Shown here: positions 20,327-28,521 of the stretch, piece after piece
Layout: each line of letters opens with the position of its first letter
Position numbering within the stretch: the stretch's first letter is position 1
From: Tillandsia leiboldiana
Taxonomy: Eukaryota > Streptophyta > Magnoliopsida > Poales > Bromeliaceae
Assembly: GCA_029204045.2 (NCBI GenBank)
Contig: CM055069.1
Span: 19,820,825 to 19,884,824 of the forward strand
DNA length: 64,000 nucleotides
Direction: 5' to 3'
Notes under the pieces: generated by a model
What the model was told of the DNA's origin: nothing
The model's database searches: none
Seen by the model: the letters and a program-made list of their open reading frames with translations, nothing else
Program-made: the position numbers and the translations under genes

Positions 20327-20496
20327 GATCCGGATCGGGCTAGATGATCCGGATCCCGAACGCAGGAATTCTTCTGCGGGCTGACGATCCGGATTGTATC
20401 TGCCGATCCGGATCCCGAACGCAGTTTCTCACTGCGGGTAGCCGATCCGGATCGCAAATTATGAACTGATCCGGATCGCGGCTAGGTTTTTATAAA
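20327..20496 (+). promoter_or_regulatory. Internal LTR-like promoter before the extra ORF
   Basis: Six GATCCGGATC palindromes (20327, 20346, 20386 with one mismatch, 20405, 20444, 20468) form three pairs. Two pairs have 19-bp internal spacing and the third 24; pairs repeat every 58-59 bp. This is the layout of the LTR array. A TATAAAG box follows at 20491, only 14 bp after the last palindrome. The words between copies differ from the LTR, so it is not a recent LTR copy. Confidence 0.65.
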
Positions 20497-20613
20497 GAAC
20501 GAAAGGGGTTTTTGATTTCTTTACTCCAATCTTTTGTTCCAAAGTTTCCAGAGCCTCTCTCTCTAGATCTCATCCTTCCTGGAAGCTTTCAAACTCAAGT
20601 TCTTCAGTTCCAA

Positions 20614-20996
20614 GTAAGTTTTATTGATCAAAATCTCGGTTTTTCACCGTTTTCTCTTTTCCTCCTCAAACGTGATGAATTTCTTGGATCAACTTTGTTT
20701 GTGGATGGTTTTTGATTAAATTTCTTTTTGAAATAAGAACTCTGGGTAGATTAGTTTTGATTATATGCTAGGTATTCTCCTGATTAACGGATTTTTAGGC
20801 TTCGATTTCTAAAATTTCGGTTTTAGGGCATATAATAAGGATTTTCGAAAATCATGCAATTGATCTATTTTTAAAAGTCCTTTTGCAAAAATAATTTGAT
20901 TCTTAGCTTCTCTACATGATTATGATTGTTTGGGTACAATTTTTCAATCTTTGAAAATTGACAATTTTTCATGTGCTCTTGAGTTGGTCTTCACAG
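20614..20996 (+). other. Candidate 5'UTR intron of the extra ORF
   Basis: A strong donor (CAA|GTAAGT at 20614) and acceptor (GGTCTTCACAG ending 20996) delimit a 383-bp, T-rich segment. It lies between the internal TATA box and the ATG at 21025. This gives a full gene layout: promoter, untranslated exon, intron, coding exon. It is inferred from sequence only. Confidence 0.5.
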
Positions 20997-21024
20997 GATT
21001 CCTTTTCTCAAGAAACCATTAGCA

Positions 21025-22479
21025 ATGGTGATCACTTGGATTGTTTTTCTACTTGCGGCTATGGTTCATACGAGAGACACCGTCAAGCCCAAGAGGGCTA
21101 AGAAGGCTAAGAAAGCGAAGAAAGCTAAAGATGATTCCGATACAGAATCTGAAACGGAATCAATTGACTGGGATGAACTGCAAGTTGAAGCAACGACTGT
21201 TCCCACTGCTTCAAAGGGAAAAGCGCCTGCGGAAACATTGAAGGCTCCGCCTACTGCTGCTGAAAAAGGGAAAGCTCCAATGGAAGAAACTTCTGGGAAG
21301 ACAAGAAGAAAAAGTGTTGCTCGCAAGAGAGGAAGTGCTCGAGGAATCACCATTGAGCAACCAGCTGCTGGCCAAGCACCTGCACAAGACTTTGTCAGCT
21401 CGGCCAGAATAAAGGATTTTGAAAACAGAGAATGCATTGGAGAAAGGCATGTTGATGTAAAAGCCTTAAAGCAGCGTTCTCAGACGTTTGGGACTTTGTT
21501 TGACCAGAGAGGTCTTGCTTCCATTTGCGAGTTCCCGGAGACCACTGGATATTGTCTTCACTCAGTGAGGATGTTTTATCAGAATGCCTGCTATCTAGTT
21601 GATCAGGAAAGCGGGCGTCGGGATTTTCAAACATTAGTCAAGAATGTCAGAATCAAAGTAACGCCTCAGCTAATTGGTGAAGTACTAGGGATGGACGCCC
21701 GAGCCGATGGCACTCATTACCTGAAGAATCAAGTCTTCAACACCTTCTCCTGGAGAGTGGTAGTTGATGGAATCTGTGTTCCAGATACTCGGTCGACAGG
21801 AAACTCCGTTTTCTCGAAAGAACTACGACCAGAGTACCGCATCTTAAATCTCATTGTTTGTTACAATATTATTCCAAACATGAACACAAAGGTTCTTCGG
21901 TGGGAAAGAATGATATTCCTTTATCTACTTGGAAACCCCGCAGCAGCAATGGGAGCTAACTTAAACATTCCCTACGTCATCTGGTCAAGGATGGCACGAT
22001 ATGTGGAGCAAGCTCATCCGTCAGAGAGACTACCTTTTCCAATGATCATCATGCGCATTCTTCGCAAATTTAAAGCTGACACAAATGCGAGTTCCTATCT
22101 GCACAGTTTAGGAACGATCAATGACACAACAATTGTAAAGTCTCTTTCGACGAAGCCAGATGAACCTTTCATACCTCTTCACCGGCAACGAGAACAACGA
22201 CAACAAGCAACAACCTCTGCACCGGCAGCAGCTCCTCCAGTTCAACCAGCACCTCCGGCACAAGAAGCACCACAATCAACTTCTGATGATGATGCTTCTG
22301 TTACCTCAATCTATAAAGAACAGCAAAGGCTCTCCAACGAGCAAGAACGTATATCAAATGAACTAATTGAGGTAAAGGAAGAAATAAAGAAGGTAAATAA
22401 AAATCAATCAGCAATGAACAAGCGAATAAAGAAGATTTTCCAAATCCTCGGCTGTATCAGTTCAGACGAGTCTGAATAA
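21025..22479 (+). CDS. Extra ORF of Copia element, plant-transposon-protein domain plus coiled coil
   Basis: An intact 484-codon ORF downstream of pol. ATG at 21025; a second ATG at codon 13 (21061) is possible and would remove the only hydrophobic stretch (residues 3-13). Residues ~20-36 are lysine-rich and ~92-107 are basic, both like nuclear localisation signals. Residues ~155-350 resemble the 'putative plant transposon protein' domain found in plant retroelements (from memory; not searched). Residues ~395-415 are Pro/Ala/Gln-rich and ~428-475 a charged coiled coil. SIRE-type extra ORFs have been called env-like, but I see no convincing signal peptide or C-terminal membrane segment here. 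The function is unknown; a nuclear, oligomeric protein is the better guess. Confidence 0.75.
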   Translation: MVITWIVFLLAAMVHTRDTVKPKRAKKAKKAKKAKDDSDTESETESIDWDELQVEATTVPTASKGKAPAETLKAPPTAAEKGKAPMEETSGKTRRKSVARKRGSARGITIEQPAAGQAPAQDFVSSARIKDFENRECIGERHVDVKALKQRSQTFGTLFDQRGLASICEFPETTGYCLHSVRMFYQNACYLVDQESGRRDFQTLVKNVRIKVTPQLIGEVLGMDARADGTHYLKNQVFNTFSWRVVVDGICVPDTRSTGNSVFSKELRPEYRILNLIVCYNIIPNMNTKVLRWERMIFLYLLGNPAAAMGANLNIPYVIWSRMARYVEQAHPSERLPFPMIIMRILRKFKADTNASSYLHSLGTINDTTIVKSLSTKPDEPFIPLHRQREQRQQATTSAPAAAPPVQPAPPAQEAPQSTSDDDASVTSIYKEQQRLSNEQERISNELIEVKEEIKKVNKNQSAMNKRIKKIFQILGCISSDESE

Positions 22480-23208
22480 TCCGTATCCTTCTAATTTCTG
22501 GGTATTATGCATATGTTTAAATCCTTCTGTTGTGCAGGTTTTTAAGTTTTAATTTGAGTTTTTAGTTCTCTAACTTAAACTGTTAATCATTCTCTCCACT
22601 TCTGTAATCTTTGGCTTTATTTGTGACAAAAAGGGGGAGAGAGTTTAGAACAATGAGAGAGTTTAGAACAATGATTTGAACAATGAACAATGATTGTGAA
22701 AATCTTGATGATGAAGATTTTGTATACATCAAGGTAAGTATCTCTTCAACTTCAACTTTGGTTTTCATCTTGTGATTGTTTGCATGTCTCGACTAACTAT
22801 TCGACTAACTATTTGGGCATGTATTATTACTAACAAATTGATGTTGGACTAACATTTTGACATTTGGTTTTTGAATGCATAGAAGATATGTTGGTTTTTA
22901 ACTATGATTCTCTTACATATCTGAATTCTCAAATGTCATGATGATTAGATAAACTCTATCTCTATACTAGGTTTTGTATGCTAAATATTCTTGAGGTATC
23001 TAACGATCTCTTTTTGTCAAGAATGATTTCTTTGTGCAGAGAGTACAGATGTCTAAGTCTAGAGTCTGTTTTAGGAGTTTATCTCATGTTTTTAAATTTT
23101 TGGATCTCCATTGTAAATTTTTGTTGTATGGTGATAGCAACAAAAATATCTTTTTGAATTTTCTTTAGTGGATCTGTGTTTTGTCACGAAACCGCCAAAG
23201 GGGGAGAT
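22480..23208 (+). other. Copia 3' interior with two polypurine tracts
   Basis: No ORF is supported. AAAAAGGGGGAGAGAG lies at about 22628-22643. The functional-position PPT (AAAGGGGGAGAT, 23197-23208) touches the 3' LTR. Both follow a TTGT(G/C)AC word, so the region may be duplicated. Repeats of GAGAGTTTAGAACAATGA lie near 22640-22690. Confidence 0.75.
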
Positions 23209-24553
23209 TGTTACGGAATTTGAGTTGGCGTAGTTTCGTGAAAGTCTCAAGTCTTGAAGATTGAAGGTGAAGAAAGTTGGATCATTTAACTCAATCTCAA
23301 GAAAGAAGAATTCAAAAGGATCAGGTATGTTTAACTAAAGATTTTGTGTGATCCGAATACTTCTTGTAGTGTAGAAACACTTGGAAGAATCTTTCATTGC
23401 ATAAAAATCAAAAACTGGACTTGGGACATGTTCAGGATCCGGATCAGGTTGTTCGATCCGGATCCCGAAGGTGGTTCGTTCATACATCAGTTCAATCCGG
23501 ATCGTAGTCTCTTGATCCGGATCCCGAACAGTGAGTTTACCATTTTCCTTGAACGATCCGGATCATGCTTCGCAATCCGGATCCCGAACATTGATGTTTG
23601 GTAAACTGTATGAACGATCCGGATCATGCACTTCGATCCGGATCCCGAACCTTCGTTTTTCTGGAACTGGCTGACTCGTTACGACGATCCGGATCACAGC
23701 TAGTCCGATCCGGATCGCCGTCCGTAAAATTTCCAGAAATATTAGGTTTTTGATTCTTATCTCCTTCCTAGGGTTTCTAACCTATAAATACACCCTATGA
23801 TTCTTTTTCTAGGGTGAATCCACATAGTCAATAGCCGTCATTTTCATATATCATTTTATACGGCTATAGATCCACATATAGAGAAGAAAGGAAATCATTA
23901 GAGAACACTCTATGTTTCTTCATCTATATTGATTAGTTTGATTCTAGGTTTTCATACTCACATCTTGAGTTGAATCAAACTAATGAATACTTAGATGGTA
24001 TTTCCGATCTATCTTTGATCTAAGTATTCGGCGGATCATCACCACCCAAAACAATGATTTACCCCAAAAATCGGCGCGTGGATTCGCGTGTCCTTGTGGA
24101 TTCAAGGTTCAACCGCTCTCGTGGATTCGGAGCGAGGCACGTTCGTGGATTCGAAGGGTGCTATTGGGTGAAGACCGTGGATTCGGTCGGACGTCGTGGA
24201 TTCGACGTTGGACGCCGTGGATTCGGCGTTGGGCGCAGATCGTGGATTCGAGAAGCATCGCGGAGCGAGCGGAGAAGATCCTCTAGGAGCGTATGGAAAA
24301 GGTTGAGTCGTAAGTGTGTACGGTAAATCACCTTGTACGTGTTTTAATTCTAGTGGATTTCTGCCGTGTTATCGGTCCCGTGGTTTTTTACTCCGGTGAT
24401 GGAGTTTTCCACGTAAAAATCTTGCGTATTATTTTTATTTCCGCATTGGGTTTTTATCGCAATGATTTTTTGAGTGTTTATGCGTTTACACCTATTCACC
24501 CCCCTCTAGGTGTTTTTTCCCCTATTTAGATCCGTATAACATATAACCCAACA
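23209..24553 (+). repeat. 3' LTR of Copia element
   Basis: 1345 bp, same ends and same internal arrays as the 5' LTR. Differences seen by eye include T/C near 23394, A/G near 23435, and T/C in the arm of the first hairpin (GTGC versus GCGC), which keeps that stem paired. Confidence 0.96.
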
Positions 24554-24558
24554 GTTAC

Positions 24559-25700
24559 TAGGTGGTTGCTTAGTGAGATTGAGATGGTCTGACAGGACGC
24601 CGAAATTTGGTGGCGTTGAGTTCATCCTGTTGGACTACCGGGAGCGCAGTTGTTGACTTGGAACCAGTTTCGTGCTTTGCGGCTCAGGGCCTTCTTTCCT
24701 GACTGTGTAAGCAGAAACTGGAAGGGGATCTTAGGCTCCTGCAGTAGGTGAGTCGACCTCTTTTGGAGTATGTTCGCGAGTTTTGCGATTGTTGTGCCGT
24801 GTACCCCATGTCGCCTGGATGAGGCCCAGGAGGTTGAGCTAGTTGAGAAAGGACTGCATCGTAATATCTATCACTTGGTGTATTCTCGGCGGGTGCCGAC
24901 GTTAGATGCAGCGATTGAGCATGCTTAGCGGGTTGACCGAGGATCAGTAATCATGTCAGAGATAGACGGAGCGCCAGGGACCAGCTCCGGGGAGAGGCAT
25001 CCAGTGCCGCCTGAGTTTGGACAATCGAGTAGATCGAGACCCCGGGGCCGCCACGATCCCAGTCTGAGGGTCGTGAGTCTCAGAGGAGACAGAGACCAGG
25101 AGGTTCTCCGCAGCCGATGTATCAGCAACAGCAGCGGGATGACTGTGTCCTTGGTGGTGAGCCGCATTTTGCGCCGCAGTGTGACCACAGGCAGGGCACT
25201 GATCATGGTCTTGTCCTAAAGCGGGGTCATCAGTCGCTTGGGCAGCTTCGGTTCCTCCTCCTCCGCTCTTCCAGACAGGCGGAGCTTCGACAGGTTATGG
25301 CCAGATAGTTAGGGCCACTTCTTCGCGGCAGTCCGGCGAATGACCACCACCGAGCGGGAGCGTCTATGTCGCACAGGATGAGGATTCGGGGGCAGCTAGC
25401 AACGTGGTGGCAGGTATTAATCTTATCTCCCCTGCACGCACTTGAGCGTTATTTGTTACCGGAGCATCGCATTCATTTCTTCTGTAGGGCATTTGCATTG
25501 TTGTATGGGCTAGAGATAGGACCCTTAGCTTGTGCTCGTGAGGTTCAGATACCTGATCACGTGTTGCACATAGATGAGTGTTGTTGGTCCTGCCCAGTGC
25601 AGTTAGGGCCCTGGTTTTTGCCTGTTGATCTTTTGGCCCTTCCTCAGCTCCGAGATTTCGAGGTAGTGTTGGGTATAGGACTGTGAGGATATGAGACCTT
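24559..25700 (+). pseudogene. Degenerate gag and protease of A
   Basis: The A text resumes after the Copia insertion. It is homologous, with many stops and frameshifts, to Gag of element I. Recognisable parts are the region around EIDGAPGTSSGERHPVPPEF (24959-25018) and the protease-proximal segment (about 25490-25680) with GLEIGP-ACAREVQ and DECCWSCPVQLGPW. The DTG protease motif is not preserved in a readable form. It cannot encode a working protein. Confidence 0.75.
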
Positions 25701-25710
25701 AATGCTCGAG

Positions 25711-25786
25711 TGATGCCACACCGTTGATACACGGTGGTGATGCCACACCGTTGACATACGGTGGTGATGCCACACCGTTGACACAC
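25711..25786 (+). repeat. 27-bp minisatellite, part before element I
   Basis: The unit TGATGCCACACCGTTGATAC(ACGGTGG) starts at 25711, 25738 and 25765. It resumes after I at 35965, 35992 and 36019. The period is exactly nine codons. Element I inserted inside the array, with the duplicated CACAC taken from the repeat. Confidence 0.9.
25782..25786. repeat. Target-site duplication of I (CACAC)
   Basis: CACAC at 25782-25786 recurs at 35955-35959, immediately outside the LTRs of I. Confidence 0.88.
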
Positions 25787-26267
25787 TGTCACGCCCCTGG
25801 GGTCGAACCACGCCCCGGGCTCGCCAACAGATCCGCCGTCTGTACGGAAACTGCCGTACGGACGAAGCGTCCAACCTGCAAAGAGATCTATCGCTACACA
25901 AGTATCAGAGCGGAAAAGGAGCTATGCAGAAGGAAGAAAACAGAATAACTGAAATCACTAAGTAAAAGAGTCCAAATACAAGAGTCCACTACCTCTCAAA
26001 ACATAAGTACAGTACCACTGTCTAGTACAAAAGAGGAAACCAAAAAGGTACAGGTCACTCTATCTCTGACTCGACCGACTCGGGTAGGAACTAGTCGGCG
26101 ACGCCCTTACCTCGGTCAGAGGACTCCGCACGAGCCGAGCCTGGAAAAGATGCCTCAGGAACACCTGTCACACGCAGCGGGTGTGAGATCAACTGCAAAA
26201 ACAGATCTCAGTGGGTGCCGCTGCCATAACTCACGGTGCGCCCACCAAGTCCGCTGGAGGCAAAAAC

Positions 26268-26300
<33 letters not shown>

Positions 26301-28470
26301 TGCAAGCTGGAAATGAATCTACCACTATATGCCTCAATACTATGCTCGAAGGAAAACCATCTAAGAACATATGCCACAACCACCCACTCATGTCACCAAA
26401 TCTCTACGACTGCCACACAGGGGCCAGTCGAGCCTGCGCCTGTCGACTAGGAGCGCACCTGCCCACCACCACACATCCACTTGAGGACGGGATTTACGTG
26501 GGGCGTCCTGTCCGACTGTCTCAATCTCTCTCAAGTAGCCGCCTGGTAGCATGGCCAGGGGCGAGTACCCACCTGGTTGCACGGCCAGGGGTATCAATAT
26601 CTCAACGCGTCCGGAGCGTGACCCGAGGGGTGCGACCCCACCGGGTAAGGATCATGTCACATCTATCTCAGCAAGCGGCATCTGCAGGCTATAATCCTCG
26701 ATCAAGTAGATCGGAAAAACTCGGATGACTCTACTCACAATCAAGTCGGAAAACCAACCCTCGACTAAATCTGGTAATGCTACTAACATCCTGAGACTCT
26801 GGAGTATAGCTAGAAAATCTAGGAATCCCCCTTTCTCGGCCCCCGGCACGAGATCAATACTCACTAGGGGTTTCCAACGATTAGAACCATATTCTGGCAG
26901 TTACCAGATAAGAGCAATAATGAAAAGGAACACGATACCTTTGCATTTCGAAGCAATGTAGAGCAATCCGTGATTTTTAAAATAAAACAACCTACCTGTG
27001 CTCAACCCGCAAAATCGCGCGCTAGAAGAAGGTCCCGAAGCGACCCTGCAGCTCCTCGCGGCAAACGTGCACCATCGGTCACGTAGAAAGCTAGCGCTAT
27101 GTCACCACTGCGGAAACGGTGAAAACAGGGGTCAGAAAAACCTGCGGCCCAAAACCGCGCTCAAAACGGCGGTACAAGCCCAACCGCCGACGAAGAACGC
27201 CGCACGTTGAGCGGAAAATCCATCGCGCACCCGCCGCGGCGCGTCGCCGAGCCGCATCGCGCACCGCAAGGGCGCGAGGTGCGGCCGCACGGCGCAAAGG
27301 ACTCAGCCCGGTGGCACAAGGCCGCCCGCGCGGTGCCCTGCAGTGTCGCGCGCCTAGCGCGCGGCCTGCAGCACGCGGGACGCGCGGGGCCCGCGGCACA
27401 GGGGCCGCCCGCGCAGCGCCCTGCCATGCCGCGCGGGGCCCGCGGCACTGGGGCTGCCCGCGCGGTGCCCTGCAGTGCCGCGCGGGGCCTGCGGCACAGG
27501 GGCCCGCCCGCGCGGCGCCCTGCAGTGCCGCGCGGGGCCCGGGGCACAGGGGCCGCCCGCGCGGCGCCCTGTAGTGCCGCCCGGGGCCCGCGGCACAGGG
27601 GCCGCCCTCACGGTGCCCTGCAGTGCCGCGCGGGGCCCGCGGCACAGGGGCCGCCCGCGCGGCGCCCTGCAGTGCCGCGCGGGGCCAGTGCTGCGGCGCT
27701 GCGCACACGCCAGCGCGGCCGCTGCCAGCGGCCCGGCGCCCTGCTGCACTGCAACGGCAGCAGGGCGCCTGCTGCGCGCACGCTCATGCGCGCCCGCGCA
27801 GCCCAAAATTTTGCGCGCGCGGCACGCGCAGCTCCGCCAGCCTCGGAGAACAAGTCCGAGGGCCCCAACCAGCAGGACAAGAAAGAAAAATAAGGGAATA
27901 AAAAAAAAAAGAATAAAATAAACACCGACCTCGACGTTGCCTCGGGCGCTCCTCGCTCGGCACCCCTCGGCAACCAGCAGGTGGTCCACACTCCGAAGTC
28001 CCCTTCAAACCTCAGGCTCCTTCCTTTTTCTCCCTTTCTCTTCTATCCACTTCCCTCAGCTTCACCCAGCCAAAGAAACCCAGCCTGCTGCTTGCTTCAA
28101 GGAGAGGAGAAGGTGAGTGGCAGTGAGGGCTTTAAATAAGCACAGGCACCAATTAAATAAAGTACTTAATTAAATCCACCTACCAAGCCACCACTAATTA
28201 AATCCTCTCCACTCCCAGCCCAAGCCCCTCACAGCAGCACAAAAAAAAACCAAAACTCAAAATAAATCCCCTTTTTCAAATAAATAAATAAATAAAATAA
28301 ATAGACCAAAAGTGCCCCAGTAACTCACTTTTTGACCTCGGGCCTTCCGCCGCAGTCCGGTACCTCCCGAACTCCGCTGTAAACTGAAAATACACATGCT
28401 CGCAGCTTTCCTCACCCAAAAAGCTCATCAGAAGAGTCGGTAGGCTCAATCTAAAAACCGGCATAGTACA
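25787..28470 (-). repeat. 3' LTR of I
   Basis: Read on the minus strand it starts TGTACTATGCCGG and ends GGGGCGTGACA. It contains a (GATA)n microsatellite at about 26270-26299 and an expanded 49-bp GC-rich repeat at 27395-27690, which explains most of its 251-bp excess over the 5' LTR. The alanine/arginine/proline-rich ORFs over the GC-rich part are repeat by-products. Confidence 0.93.
27395..27690. repeat. 49-bp GC-rich minisatellite, about six copies
   Basis: GGCACAGGGGCCGCCCGCGC starts at 27395, 27444, 27493, 27543, 27592 and 27641 with small changes. The 5' LTR has a single unit (about 35115). The two LTRs were identical at insertion, so copy number changed afterwards, by expansion or contraction. 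Confidence 0.88.
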
Positions 28471-28506
28471 CTCTCCCCCCCTTCGAACGGTTTCGTCCTC
28501 GAAACC
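28471..28506 (-). other. Polypurine tract and adjacent hairpin of I
   Basis: On the minus strand AAGGGGGGGAGAG abuts the 3' LTR (28471-28483). Just upstream lie GGTTTCG and CGAAACC (28489-28495 and 28500-28506), 7-bp arms around AGGA, beyond the pol stop. A, B and D have the same hairpin in the same place with AAGTTTCG/CGAAACTT arms (A: AGTTTCG/CGAAACT). Confidence 0.8.
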
Positions 28507-28521
28507 CAAAAAGCTCCAAAC

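Larger units (their letters stand above)
13461..24553 (+). mobile_element. Ty1/copia LTR retrotransposon, SIRE/Maximus-like
   Basis: The 11,093-bp element has two 1345-bp LTRs, a tRNA-Met primer site, gag, a partial pol in the copia order (integrase before RT and RNase H), a 484-codon extra ORF downstream of pol, and a PPT. An extra ORF after pol and a long gag are typical of SIRE/Maximus. By eye the LTRs differ at about 8 of 1345 positions, so insertion was recent. The copy is defective: one nonsense codon in gag, a deletion covering protease and the N-terminal part of integrase, and pol out of frame with gag. The extra ORF is intact. Confidence 0.93.

Noticed and set aside
20327..20496. An LTR fragment or nested insertion inside the Copia interior
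   Set aside because: Only the palindrome grammar is shared with the LTR. The words between differ and there are no LTR ends or target duplication.
21025..22479. Env-like glycoprotein call for the extra ORF
   Set aside because: The only hydrophobic stretch is residues 3-13 and is lost if the second ATG is used. There is no C-terminal membrane segment, and the N terminus is strongly basic.
27097..27989. Ala/Arg/Pro-rich ORFs of 130-230 codons
   Set aside because: They lie on the 49-bp GC-rich repeats of the gypsy LTR and reappear, shortened, in the other LTR. The composition is a repeat by-product.
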